From contig NW_024104424.1 in the NCBI RefSeq assembly GCF_003945595.2, positions 62,001-126,000 of the forward strand: 64,000 bases of DNA, in the 5' to 3' direction. The notes under the pieces were generated by a model. That model was not told the origin of the DNA. It saw only the letters and a list, made by a program, of their open reading frames with translations, and did not search any database. Source of the stretch: Pipra filicauda (lineage: Eukaryota > Chordata > Aves > Passeriformes > Pipridae). A program made the translations under genes and the position numbers. This document shows positions 22,610 to 35,240 of this stretch, one piece after another; position 1 is the stretch's first letter, and each line of letters opens with the position of its first letter.

Positions 22610-25453
22610 AAACTCCTATTCCCAAAGGCACAAAAGCTGGTTTGTCCTATATAGTTCCTATATTTTTTCTTAAGAAAAATAAAATATTTTTTTAAGCTTT
22701 GTTCCTGCAGGTGGAACTGTGCCCACTGCTTGTGCAGGAAGGATCAACATTCAATAACTAGAGCTCTTAATTGATGGTATTTTTTGGTCTATGGTGCATA
22801 ATGCACATAATAAAGTAGAGAGCAAGTGCAACGTGGTGTTGAGAATGCAAATGAACTGGTAGGATTTTGAAAAAGAGTTAATTAGAGACCTCTAGTGCCC
22901 AACAAGATCGAGGGCTCCAATGCACTTGAAAGAACCAGCACAATGCAGCAGCTGAATTGGATGCATTGTGCAATTATTAAAATAATTCTGTATAATGAAA
23001 AGCTTAATTCTAATGTGGTTTTTCCAGAAGTAAAAATATACTAATAATAACTGTGTTTGTAAATGGTTCTTTGAAAAAGGAACTCGGAGCCTTTTCTTTC
23101 TCTGCTCAGTAGCTTTCCTTGGGAATATTTATTGCCAAAGGAAAAAATTATGAGATCCCATAGACCAGCCAATGAATCAAATAAGGAATTTGACATTAAG
23201 TAAATTTGGCAGCAAATAAAAATTGATAATAAATAGATTTGATATAAAATGCTCTAAAAGAAACAGGGTGGAGAGTATTGGAGGTTGTTGTGAGTCCCTT
23301 CCCTGCCATGGTTGTTGTGGGTTGGAAATCACATTCTCCCTTTTCCAGCTCTACCTGCAACTTGGGCACCAGTAATTGAAACCATCAACAAGGGAAATTC
23401 AGATATTAAAAAGCCTGACAGGAGCAGGATGCCAAGAAATTCTTAAGCAATAACTGTTTTTCCTCCTCCGTTATTCTCCCTGTTCTTCTATATTTCCCTC
23501 TATATTATTTCCCTCTCATCTTTATTCCAAAGGCACGTAGAAAGTTCTTTTTTATGAAAACCCAGATAGTTTGAATTTTATTTGCTGAATGAAAGCATTT
23601 TCAGGTTATATACCCAAAACAAATGAGATCAGGAACCAGTTTCCAAAAAATGGTGGAAAATAATGACAAGGAACAAATGTACCTTTTTTCCAAAGCTCAG
23701 GAATTTATCCCTTGTCTTCCAAGTAGAAGAACATTTCTAGGTACTAACAAGAGAATTGCATTTTTATATCACTTGTGTATATATATGTGTGTGTATGTGT
23801 ACTATATATATGTATAATAGATACTTATATGTATATATACTTATATAGTATTTTTCAATGTCCCTTAATAAAGAAACAGCCTCAAAAATGATCACGAGAT
23901 ACAGAGCAGGCAGAAAAAAGTCCTTATATTTATATATTATCCTTATATGTAATTATATATTCTAATTAGATATTATTATAATACATAAATATATAAATGA
24001 AGATAATAAATTGCAATAAAGAACACAAATTTTACTTTTCCTCTTTCCAAAAAGAACCCTGTGTGATTTAGGGTATAGGTTTGATGTTTTGGATAAGACA
24101 GGTACATGGGAAGGGTCAAATGTGAGTTCAAAAAGCTGAATTGTTGTTTCTAACTCTTACAAAAAATTTTGAAATAGCTCTCTTGGCACAGGGGGAATAA
24201 ATTCAGATTAAAACTTTAATTAGTACAGCATTTAGGAACATTATTAAGTTGTCTTTTGTGGAGGCAACCCTGGAAAGCACAACCTTCATGTAGCTGAGAC
24301 AGCCCAAATTCTATAAATAAAAAGTGGAAAGGCCACGATTTATTACACTGAAAACCAGGGGAACATTCACTTTAATGTATTACAGAATGAGCTTTAAATA
24401 ACATTAAATTGTATTGCCAGGGTGGTTATTTGCATTAGCAGATCCCTGGATATAACCACCCTCCAGAATTCCTTCCCACCCCAGGCCTTCACTAATTTCA
24501 GCTGGAATGACCCGTGGCTCCAAAAAGGTTTGACCATCAATTATGGACTGTTCAAACTCATTTTCAGATCCGTGATGGTGACAACCACGTCACCCTCATC
24601 TCGCTCTGGTTGCTCATTACATTTTCCTTCTTCCTGGGTCTTCGGAATCAAAACATCAAAAGGTATTGGGATGTATTTACTCCTTGGGACTCCCAGGAAC
24701 AGGCTGCAATTATCTGAGTGACTGAGGCCATTTTTCTCAAGCAGCCCCATTTCCTGAGCTCTGATGCATTTGGTGACTGTGCATCACACAGGGCAGGACA
24801 TCCCTGCCGAAACACAGGCTGGGGGGCCCAGCAAAATGGGGCTTCCCGGCCTAACTGGGGCACATGGGTGAAAAAAGGGGAAGTCAGAGAAGGATCTAGG
24901 TGAGATGAGCTTGAAATACAAGACAATAGCTGGGTTTATGTGGAGAGCACAGAACTGCAGGGGGAATAACATTGTTGACTGAAGGACATCAAATCAGGGT
25001 TCAGGGAAGCTTTGCACTAATCCTGTGTTGTAATGACAGCTTAAAAATTTGGTACTTTGATGAGTTTTGAGATTGACTTAAACCTCTTTAATTTGGCTTC
25101 CCGGTATTTAATCTTTTAACTTTGCATTCTTAATCAAAACTCAAAGCAGATCTTTAATCTTGTATGTACAAAACGGAAGATTAGGGGAGCCTGACCTGCC
25201 TCTGGCAGACAGCTGTTTGCTTCCCCTTTTCCTTCTCCTCCTCACAGTCAGAGCATTTCAGACCTGTACAAAGGTCTGAGGAGGAAAAGGAAAGTGCACA
25301 AATATCCTCTGGCAGAGGGTTGGAACAATCCTCTCTTCAGGGAAGAGTTAAAATGCATCAGAGCCCCTGTGTGTGCTTCTTTTAAAACATCATTGTGGTG
25401 ACAGGAATATAATTCTCTTTGGGCCAGATTTCTCATGGGAGAGGGAGAGCTAT
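22610..25453. other. AT-rich non-coding stretch
   Basis: AT simple repeats at 23.8-24.0 kb, plus one AG/GT-bounded open segment at 24568-24662 described in the findings. Nothing firm. Confidence 0.4.
23773..24000 (+). repeat. AT-rich simple repeat region
   Basis: TATATA and TGTGTA tracts in several stretches (23773-23850, 23925-24000). No gene seen. Confidence 0.8.
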
Positions 25454-25851
25454 AGGATCAGGGAATTGTTTAGGTTGGGAAAGACATCTGAGATCAAGTC
25501 CAGCCCCAAACCTGGCTTTCATGAACCCATGTCCCCAAGTGACACATCTACACATCTTCTAAATCCCTCTGGGGATGGTGATTCCACCTCCTCCCTGGGC
25601 ATCCTGTGTCAGGGCTGGACAACCCTGTCCATGAAAAAAAACTTCCTAATATCCCATTTGAACCTCCCCTGGTGCAACTTGAGGCCGTTTACTCTTGTCC
25701 TGTCACTTGTTACTTGGGAGAAGAGACAAAATCCCTCCTGTCAGAGAGTTGTAGAGGGAGAAGGTCCCCCCTGAGCCTCCTTTTCTCCAGGCTGAGCCCC
25801 CCCAGCTCCCTCAGCTGCTCCTCACAGGTCTTGTGCTCCAGCCCCTCCTAT
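25454..25851 (-). mobile_element. CR1 LINE 3' end, divergent subfamily
   Basis: Starts GGGAATTGTTTAGGTTGGG and shows the alternative CR1 pattern TGTCCCCAAGTGACACATCT, ending CAGCTCCCTCAGCTGCTCCT. Same subfamily as 60331-60500. Confidence 0.88.
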
Positions 25852-27954
25852 CAAACATGTCTGGGTTTATTGTAAATTCTTTGCAGTAGGGACACTTTTT
25901 AAAAAAATTAGAAATACAGCAACTCTTTTAAGATGGTCAGGTGTTCTTATAGACTAAGAAGTCACTTCAAACCTATTTGATGTTGGAGGGATTCCATGGT
26001 GGCCATGAGACAGGGCACCTTTGGTCAGAATAAAGACCCTTCTTAATCAGCCACATTAGGAGAAGACCAAACTCGATTTCACAATTCATTTTAAATTCCT
26101 TGCACTTTCCACCACAGAAACCCCTTTATTTTACATCATTGTTAGTGATGGTTATCTTGGTTTATCTGTTCCTGAATTATTCCAATTGCTTCAATAGAGG
26201 CAAAGTCTATGGGAAAGTAATTTCCTGAAGTTCAATAAGAGTTTTGAACTGTTTTCAACTTAGTTTGCTGCCAGTGAGCTAGAATTAAACTTTTCTTAAT
26301 GTGGATTGTTTCCTTAAAGAGCACATAAGGCTGGACAGAATAGCAAAAATTATCTGGGGTTTTATTCAGAGGAGTAAGGAAAGGTCAAAAGGAAAAAGAC
26401 ATTTTGTATACAGCAAATAAACACAAGAAAAAAAATCCTCAGTGAATAAAAAAGAACAGTTCCAGTGTGGCTTCTGACATCTTGATTTTTGTGCAGTGCC
26501 TTTGTAACATAAATGTTATTCATATAATACAAGGATTAGGATGAGATCTTCCTTCCCCCCTTGAGGAAGACAGCTCAGGATTAAGAAACTGTTTAGAAAC
26601 ATTCCTTTCTCCACCACCTTTCCTAATTAAAGCTTATACAGCCCCACTTAATAATCTCCATTTTTATCAAGAGGTCTGTTAATGTCAATTGAATCGTAAG
26701 ATTATTTTTTTTCCCAGTGGATCCTGTCACAACTCTTGGTCTTTGAAAGGAACAAGAAAAAACAGTGTGAATAACGAGGAAGATCCTTAATCCGCACGTT
26801 TAATTTTGGAGTGGAAAAAAAAATCAGCAAACCAGAGGTTGGTTGTTCAGCTTTTTGGAAGCTCCAGCTGCTGCTTGACTGTTGAAAAATTAAGAAGTTG
26901 AGATGTTCTGTAAATATTTAGTTAAGCCATTGTGTGAAGTCATTTTAAAAACTGTGAGGAGTCATGACCAGTATTACATCACTTTTTTTTTATGGGTTTT
27001 ACTTCCCAGCTGAACAGCACAACATAGGTTTGAAAGGGGATAAAAAGAGCAGAAGAATATCAGCAAAAGCACAGGACTTCTCTTAAGTCTTGCACAATAT
27101 TTTTACGATTTATGTAGAAAAAAAACATGAATCACATTCGAGTGAACAGGAGAGTCCTGGATCTTACTAATTCCCAGGCTTGAGTGGTGATGCTCCAGGA
27201 TGAGGGTTCTGCAGCACATATGGGAAGCAGATTCTTCTTTTGGATGATGAGTTGCAAATTGGGAGGAAGAGAAAGGCAAAAAAAAGGACATTATGAAAAG
27301 AGAAAACCCGTGTAAAGGGCTTTTCCCTTCCTTAGATACTTACCAACATGAGCAGGGTCTGTGCCAGTGCTTCTGAGCATGAAGGATGTCGTTGTGTCCT
27401 GGGACATCAAACATTCCCCAGCACTGCTCAGTCTGACTTGACATTCAAGGGGAAAATCAAAACTGCTGCTGCTTATCAATAATTTGCCTTTTAAAGGATT
27501 TTTTTTGCAAACATGCACAAATGCATCAGCTGGAGTGACTCTGTCTCCAGCTGCTGCAACTTAGTTTCTGCTGTGAGAGCAAAATCCAAGGATTGTTTTT
27601 TCCAGACAGGACCTCAGCAGAGACAGTCAGGACTCAGCACCAACAGGACTGTTTTCCCAGCCACCTGGAGGAGATGAATGAACATTTTGGACCATGCGAT
27701 ACCTCCTGCCATGGGATGGGAGACCACATTTCTCCCTAAAAAGCTTTCCCTGGAAAGATTTGCACATCAAAAAGCTGCAACGCCCAAAAGCCAACCCTGA
27801 GCAGCAGCTGGTTGAGCCTGAGCCTCAAATCCCAGCTCCTCTGGGAGACAAACCCAGAATCCCAGCGATGCTCAGCAGCTGGATTCTTGGGATAAAAAGC
27901 TTTTTCATTAATAGATTCCCTAAATTTTTGAGTCAGCCATAAGAAAATCACCAA

Positions 27955-28062
27955 ATCACAGAATCAACGAGGTTGGAAAAGACCTCTGAGATCATCGAGT
28001 CCAACCTGTGACTGGACACCACTGAGTGCCACGTCCAGTCTTTCCTTGAACACCTCCAGGGA
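27955..28062 (-). mobile_element. CR1 fragment
   Basis: ATCACAGAATCAACGAGGTTGG, then AAGACCTCTGAGATCATCGA and CCAGTCTTTCCTTGAACACC. A third CR1 subfamily, 3' end only. Confidence 0.88.
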
Positions 28063-29410
28063 TAAATACCTTGGGAAGTGTTGGAATTCCCAGGTGAGTG
28101 CCTCAGTTGCAGCACTGAGCCTTCCTCCTCCCAGTTTATTTTCTCCCCCTTAAGAGCTCCACAGGGCACTCCAGACAACAAAGAATTTTTTTGGGATCAG
28201 ACACCTGATCTTCACCTCAACAGAACAGAAGAGGAGAAAAGAAGGATTAATGTGCTGTATTCCAGGTTCCATCAATGTTTCAGGCTGTATACTCAAAGTT
28301 TTATAGCCCAATGTAAAATACACTCTCTGGGTTGAAGCACAGCTGTTTGATTTTAAGATAGGGGGCAGAAATAATTTCTGATGGCTCAAATAAAGGTTTT
28401 TTTAAAGCTATTTTTGAGGTTGGAATTATCCAACTAAGAAAAAGCACTTGAAGTACTTGGAAATTTCTCATAACTTTAAAATAATAATCAGGCTTGAAAT
28501 AATGATTTTCTTTTTATGACACCAGTACACTCCTGCTTTCAACATTTGCATTTTAATACCTCAAGAACAAAGACTTTTCTACATATTGTTCAACCAAAAA
28601 GCTGTTTTTCAGTCCAGCTCGTAATTTTTCAATCACGTTAATATCCCTCAAAGCACTTTCATTACTGAGTTTTGTAAAAAGATGATTGTGGGTTTTGTAA
28701 GTTATGGCAAAAAACACACATGAACTAAAAAAAATGGGTTTTTTTAAGCTGATGAGGGACAATAGATAAAGAAGAACCTGTGTGTCACTGAATTTTCAAG
28801 TATTTTATCTGTGGAAACAACTGAAAACAATACGAAGAGTCAGCCCACAACTGACATAAGAGCTTGTAACTTCATTTATTGTACACTCTTAGGCTTAATC
28901 TGGCATAGCACTAACAGCAAAGATACTCCCATAGTTTCTCAGTAAAATAATTAGACACTTAAAGATCTATTTTATTATAACTAAATCTATATTGTTATAA
29001 TTAAGGATCTATTTTATCACAACCAAATCTCAGCTTCCTCAGCTGCTCCTGGTGCTTCAGGTCCTGGAGTTCTGCAGAGGGTTGTGCTGATTTTTCTACA
29101 AATAATTTAAATTCACTTTTCTGCTAGTTTTCGGGGTTTTTTTTTTTTCTTTAAACCAAGCTGGGATGGTGGTTCCCACGTCGGGAAGCAGCAGGGAAGG
29201 CAAGACACAGGACGGTGCTGCCACCTGTGGTTTTAAACCAGAAACAAACCAGGCCAGTTCAAACCACAACAGGAGCCCCTGGAGAGGTGACATTTGAGGA
29301 AGGAAAGTTGTCCAGGCTTCCCAAAAGATGAGTGACAGAGTTGGACCAATTCCTAGTTGTCTCCCCACCACTCCCATCCCAAATTAACAGATGTTTTTGA
29401 TGAAAAGCCG

Positions 29411-29547
29411 CAGAATCACAGAATGGTTTGAGTTGGGAGGGACCCTAAAGCTCATCCAGTTCCACCCCCTGCTGTGGGCAGGGCTACCTTTCACTAGCTC
29501 AGGTTGCTCCAAGCTGTCCTTGAACACTTCCAGGGATGGGACAGCCA
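29411..29547 (-). mobile_element. CR1 fragment
   Basis: CAGAATCACAGAATGGTTTG through CCAGGGATGGGACAGCC. It breaks off before the A-rich tract at 29570. Confidence 0.9.
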
Positions 29548-29569
29548 ATTTTGCAGAAACTGGCTGTCC

Positions 29570-29607
29570 AAAAAAAAAAAAATAAAAAAATAAAAATAAA
29601 AAAAAAT
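29570..29607 (+). repeat. A-rich tract
   Basis: Long A runs broken by single T, between two minus-strand CR1 fragments. Confidence 0.9.
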
Positions 29608-29760
29608 TTCCATTGTAACAAAACTAGAAACCTCTTTTCCTGTTAAGAAAATAACAGAAAAGTCTTTTTTTTTTTTTATGTGGAAATCCTGTGATTTCCT
29701 GATTTGTGCCTTCCAGAATCTGACACATCCTGGGTTTATTTACTTCGGTGGTGGTTTGGG

Positions 29761-29904
29761 GATCATTTCGTTCCACCCCTCCCATGGGCAGGGACTCCTT
29801 CCACTAGCCCAGGTTGCTCCAATCTGGCCTTGGACACTCCCAGGGATGGGGCAGCCACAGCTTCTCTGGGCAACCTGTGCCAGGGCCTCCCCACTCTCAG
29901 AGGG
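29761..29904 (-). mobile_element. CR1 fragment lacking the extreme 3' end
   Basis: Matches the CR1 body from TTCCACCCCTCCCATGGGCA to CCACTCTCAGAGGG, without the terminal GGTTTGGGTTGG block. Confidence 0.88.
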
Positions 29905-31624
29905 CAGAATATTTCCCTGAGGACTCCAGTTAATTCCCAGCACATGCAGCAAGGGGGGATGGCTGGATGGGGCTGTGAAGGATCATCACTTGCCAGCTGT
30001 TTTTTTTAAACTGAATTCCTAAAAGCACAGAGGCCACTGTCCATAAATCTTGCTCTTTAACCCCATATTCCCAAGGGATGAATTGCATTAACAGACTCAG
30101 AACTCCCCAAAAAGTGCATCTGGTGCAATTCTGCAGCAACAGAAACGCTCCGACCTCAGGCAGCCTCAGTGTTAATCCCCAGCTGGAAGGTTGTCAAGTC
30201 ACACACAACTTTCAGGAGAAATTATTCCTTTTGTGTGATTCAGAAAAAACATCCTCATATTTTGGAAGGTTTTCTGAGACTGGAGACATCTCTCACCTCA
30301 CAGGTGATGCTGTCCCAAAATACTGCCACCAAGGGACTGGACTGGCAGTTCCACAAGAACAAAGTGGGGGAAAGTTGTACTTTTTCCCTTTCTTTTCCTT
30401 TCCTCCTCACCTAGGGCAGCATTTCTCCCTGCTCCTTCCCAGCTGTTGCTGCAGATGTTGAACCCCAGCCCTGCTGCAATTCCTCCCCCTGCCTGTCTCT
30501 CTAGCACTGTCTGCTCACAAGAATTGAAATTCCAGTTAAATATCCGCTTCAAAACTTCCCTCCTCCGCTGATATAGAAGAATTCCAGGATGACACTCAGC
30601 AGTAGAATAATGAGGATAATTCTCACTGTGTTTGCACAGCCCACGAGATTCCTCTTTCTTCAGAACGGGAGGGAAAGTCCCGTGGCTGAGGACAGCAAAG
30701 GGAACCACGTGTTCAGCCTGTTTTGGTTTTCCTCTTGTGGGCTCAGCAGCGACATCCCCAGGGCTGCCAACAGCTCCCAGGGCAGCTCCTACACACGTCA
30801 AAAGGCAGGATTCAGGCAGGGATTCGCAAAGCAGCCCCAAAATATATAAAATTTCCACCAGTGGCCTTCAGCCACCCAGTTGAAATCCCTGCTCTGCAAA
30901 CACTTCTTTGCAGAATTCCAAACATTTGTGTCCCAGCTTTTGGCTGGCCCTCTGTGAGACGTCAGCAGAGCCCAGCTGGAAAATCCCAGCCCTAATCCAG
31001 CTGTTTTTTTCCTAACCCCACATGCAGAAAAGGATCAACCTCAGCCCCACAAGTGGAGATGTGTCTCATTTCCCATGCAGGGCACTGAGCTGCTCCTTTG
31101 CAGTCCCAGTTTAACTCTTGGACCAAGAGCAGAGTTGGAGAAAGCAGCAGAACCTGGGAAAATATAGGCTTCCTAATGAGGCCTTTTCCAGGCTGGAAGC
31201 CTCAATTTCTTCATCTGTGGATATCTATAACCTCAGACACGTGAGATTTTCTGCACAAGATAAGTGCTTCTATCATTTCCTGCAAACTGCTTTTGAGTGT
31301 TCCAAGGAATAGTCCTCCCTCCATGTCCTCCAGAGGATTTAACACCCCTCACCTGGCTGAGCACTTTGTGTCACCCACTCAGTTTTAGTCACTGGGACTG
31401 TCTGAACACTTGGATTTTAATAGGAATTCTCCTTTTCACTCACCCAGGATGCACTCGGGGTCTGCATGTCCAAATATCTGAAGGTCAAAGGACCTAAAAG
31501 CCGAAAGAGCTGCAGGAAAGCTTTGGCCAGAAAGTGGCAGCAGCAGGCAGGAGATGGCTCTGGGACACACGAGGTTACAGCAGCAGGGGAAACACTTCCC
31601 TTCCAAGGAGTTCACAGGCGTTTT

Positions 31625-31740
31625 AGAATCACAGGATGGCTTGGGTTGAAAGGATTTTAAAGCTCATCTTGTTCCACGCTGTGTCACACCTTCCACTAGA
31701 CCAGGCTGCCCCAAGCCCCGTCCAACCTGGCCTTGAATGG
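31625..31740 (-). mobile_element. CR1 fragment
   Basis: AGAATCACAGGATGGCTTGG to CCAACCTGGCCTTGAATGG. Confidence 0.9.
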
Positions 31741-32825
31741 ACGTGCAGCTTTTGGGGAGACCACGGGGATGCAATGGGACATCGAGGAGCTACCTTGGAC
31801 CAGTGGGATAAAGATTCTCTGGCTCACACCCTGGCCTGGGATGGAGCAGGACTTGCAGCTGTACCAGCTCAGAGCAGCTCCAACCGAGGTGCTGAGGAAG
31901 AGGAGTCAATAGATGGTGCTCTCCTTTCATGCAATATTCCAGCGTGAGAGTCCTGCTGGAAGGGATGTCCATCTTTCCCTGCCTCTCTCCAGGCATGGGG
32001 CGTGAGGACCCCCCTCATCCTGGCCATTTTGGGGGGATCTCATGCTTCTCTGCTCCTCTGCAGCTGGAGAGTCTCCTCTTCCCCCTCCCAGGGAGCTGTG
32101 ACCTCCCACCCCCAAACAAACGGTGTTTTGTGCTTTTCTAGTTCCCCCCGGACTGTCTGTGCACACCACAGAGCCTGCCTGGAAAGAAAGGAGCTCTGCA
32201 GCTGTAAAATATTAATAATATGGGTTTTCAATCCAGTAATGCCTTCCTGAGACACTGCAGAGCCGATGAGAGCTGATAATGTTTATTTTCTCTGCAGTGC
32301 ATTATCTGGCTGGAGCAGCCCTGCCTGGGAGGACAGCTGAGGGTCACTTGGGCACAGAGGGTGTTGGGACACGCTAGTTTGGCTGTCTCCTGCTCAGCAA
32401 AATGTTTCTCTGCTGCCAGAGCTAATGAAGGGGTTGTTTAATTATTATTTAATGAGCTTGTGCAGGGGAAGCAGATAATCTTCCCCTGGGAAACATCAAG
32501 TCCCTCTGCCCAGCATGTCCTGTTGGTTGTCCCATCCATCAGACCCCAACAAGGAATGCCAGGTGGGAAAAGTGGCTGTGCCTTTCTGTGTTCTTGCTGC
32601 ACCTGAGTCGGAAAATTGGGGATTTCATCTAAGAGCTCTTTGGGATGAAAAGAGGACAGGGAGCTCACCTGAGGTCTCTCCATATTCCCCTCAAATGTGA
32701 CTTTGCAGCTGTCCTGGTCTCCAAGCTGCAACTTTATGAAATCTGAGTGTGAATTTATCCTGAAAACCTGAGCTGTGTTTGTGCACCTGTTTGCAGCTGA
32801 GACAGACCATGGTACCCATGTTCAA

Positions 32826-32984
32826 GGCAGCCCTGGGAGAGCTGGGGGGGTTCGCCTGGAGAAGAGAAGGCTCCAGGGAGACCTGAGAGCCCCTTCTAGT
32901 GCCTAAAGGGGCTCCAGGAGAGCTGGAGAGAGACTTGGGACAAGGGATGGAGGGACAGGACACAGGGAATGGCTTCCCACTGGA
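32826..32984 (+). mobile_element. CR1 fragment, internal part
   Basis: CTGGGAGAGCTGGGGGG, AGAGAAGGCTCCAGGGAGAC and AAGGGGCTCCAGGAGAGC. It ends at CTTCCCACTGG, about 130 bases before the inverted-repeat arm at 33118. Confidence 0.9.
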
Positions 32985-33117
32985 AAAGGGTAGATTCTCC
33001 CAGACTTCTTACAGCATTTCATCTCACCTCGAACTTAAAAATCAGGGTTTCAGAAAGACAGGGGAATATGCCCACCCCCAATGCTTTAAGCTGGTTTCAG
33101 GGACACATCAGCTCCAC

Positions 33118-33415
33118 CTCGTGCCCAGGTTAAGCCCACACCCCTCGGAGCAGCAAATGTGCACAGCGAAGAAAGGGATGCAGCCCATGATCCCTGGGCT
33201 GTTGGCATTCCCTGCACAGCAGCACAAAGGCTTCCCCCCTTCCTCGCTCGCTGCACCCCAAATTGCTCAGAGCCAGGAGGAACCACCACTGGTTCCTCCA
33301 GGGATCCTGCCCTGGATCTCTGGGAAGGTCTGGTGGAAGGTGACCTGGCACAGGAGTGGAACTGGGCAAACTCTGAGATCCCTCCAAACCCAAACCAGCC
33401 CATGATTGTACGATC
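33118..33415 (+). repeat. Left arm of a long imperfect inverted repeat
   Basis: The segment matches the reverse complement of 34690-35012 over nearly its whole length. Shared blocks include CTGCACAGCAGCACAAAGG, CTCAGAGCCAGGAGG, GGAACCACCACTGG and TCTGGTGGAAGGTGACC. Its inner end has a CR1-like finish (GGAACTGGGCAAACTCTGAG, then CCATGATTG). Confidence 0.8.
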
Positions 33416-34129
33416 TCCCTGCAGCACAGAGATGGTCAGGGCCGAGGCCAACTCCATCCATGGCACTGTTGGCACACACAGATCACATCCCAAAACACAA
33501 CCCAGACATCCAGAGGCACCAGAAGAACCCCAAAGGGAGGAATCCTGGTTTTTCTTCGTGGTTTTAACTGGGGTCACCTGCTTGTGAACCCCGTTTGTCC
33601 TCTGGAAACGCCTCAGTGCTCAGAGCAAGAGAGCGCTGGGGAGACATTGAAAAATAAACCATCCAGGGTTAGATAAAAAAAGTTTCCCTTTCACAAACCC
33701 CAGGGTTACAGCACAGCTTCAAAATATGCAAGAATAAATGCAGATAAAACGAACTGAACAAGAACACGAATGCAAGGCATATGCCCTGGAGGAATGGGAC
33801 CCTTGTGGGGAGGGGAGACGGGACTGGAGCCGGGGGATGGAGCGAGAGCCAAGACCAGTTTGGACTGGGACTGTGTCAGCAGCTCCCAAAGCCCTGGGTC
33901 AGCAAACCACACGGGCAGCTCCGCCGGTTTGGGACTGCAGTTCCAGGAGAAGGCAAAAGCAAAAATAAAAGAAATCCTTTGGAAAGGGATTGCAAAAGTT
34001 TCAGTTGAAACGTGCTCCAGCTTTTGAGATTGCAGCCGAAGCCCCACCTCCACACACCCATTCCCACCTCCAGCCCGGGGAGGGAAAGTGGTGAATGGTC
34101 CCAGCAGCTGCTGGCAGAGAGAAACTTTC

Positions 34130-35240
34130 GCTCCCAGCGCGGTAGGATTGGGATCAGGAGAGTCCTGGAATTGTGAGTATGGCAGCACCTGCTCGCTGCG
34201 AGGAGATGCTGAGGAGGACTGTGGTCCCGAGCTCGCGGGCTGCCTCCCGGCTTTAGGGATTGGGAAAGGTGAAGTTTCTCAAGCTGCTTTTCCCCGGCTT
34301 GTTTTGCAAGACTCCTTGAGCCACTTTGGCTCGGGAGCTGGATTTTCCCAGCAACTTAAAAAGCGAAGGGGAAAAAACAAGGAGTGATTACACGCCTATT
34401 CCCTGCCGGCTTTCTGCACGTGTTTTGTCGCTTCCTCTCTGTGCTTATTTATTTAAGGTGCTTGGGTCTTGTTTTTCTGAGGCAGCTCCACTTATTTCTC
34501 CCTTCGCAGGGAGTTTCCCAGTTTTCCCGATGCCTGAGGCTGCCGCGGCGGGTTTCTTGTACCGTTTTACTTCTTCTACTATGGCAACGCCTCTTCCCAG
34601 CCCAGACCTTGTGGAAATGCCAGGCGGGCACGGACCTGACCTGTGCCTGGGCCGGCACAGGGGCACCCTGGCCAAGCCCCGGCTTCTGCAGCAGTGCAAT
34701 CATGGAATGGTGTGTGCTTGGAGAGACCTCAGAGCTCTCCCAGTTCCACCCCCGTGCCCGGAGCAGGGTCACCTTCCACCAGAACTTCCCAGTGATCCAG
34801 AGCGGGATCCCAGTGGTGGTTCCACAAAGGTGACCTCCTGGCTCTGAGCGATCTGGGGGCAGGGGGCAGGAAAGGGTTAAGTCCGGGAAAAGGGGGAAGC
34901 CTTTGTGCTGCTGTGCAGGGAATCTGGGAGCAGCCCAGAGCCCACGGTGCCGGGCTGCATCCCTTTCTTGGTTGTGCTGCTCCGGAGAGGTGTGGGCTTT
35001 AACCTGGGGACAAGCCCCGTGTTCAGGGATGAGCTTCTCCGTGGGACCTTGGTCTGGTGAAAAATAGATCCTAACCCCGCTTTCTCCGTGTTTCCTGGCT
35101 CCCGGTTTGGTCCCAGCGGTTCACTGGGGGTGCTGGTCTGCCCCGGGCTGCAGCTCGGCAGCGCATCCCAGTTTTATCCCGAACCTTCCGTGTGTGCCCT
35201 GGATTGAGGTGGATGAAATGTGTGGTGTTTCGAGCCATGA
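34130..35240. promoter_or_regulatory. CpG-rich block, candidate promoter region
   Basis: CpG is clearly enriched compared with the flanking tens of kilobases, with clusters near 34195-34260 (CCCGAGCTCGCGGGC), 34540-34560 (GCCGCGGCGGG) and 35100-35190. The SLCO2B1 start codon lies 8-9 kb downstream on the + strand, and human SLCO2B1 is known to use alternative upstream first exons. This could be a promoter with a non-coding first exon. I see no decisive TATA box or transcribed exon border. The right half overlaps one arm of an inverted repeat, so part of the CpG content may come from a repeat. Confidence 0.3.
34690..35012 (-). repeat. Right arm of a long imperfect inverted repeat
   Basis: Inverted partner of 33118-33415. 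It begins CAATCATGGAATGGT like the end of a minus-strand CR1, but its outer two thirds do not match the standard CR1 3' end seen elsewhere in the window. It may be a different CR1 branch or a composite element. It has about 30 extra bases near 34860-34890 relative to the left arm. Confidence 0.8.

Larger units (their letters stand above)
25852..32825. other. Non-coding, scattered CR1
   Basis: Only the CR1 fragments and the A-rich tract listed separately. The long minus frame at 30298-30858 has no recognisable protein content. Confidence 0.45.

Noticed and set aside
30298..30858. 186-codon minus-strand open frame
   Set aside because: No recognisable domain, no splice or poly(A) context, and irregular composition; consistent with chance.
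33706..34188. 160-codon minus-strand frame and several overlapping plus frames
   Set aside because: Open frames are common where stop-poor CpG-rich sequence occurs; none resembles a protein.
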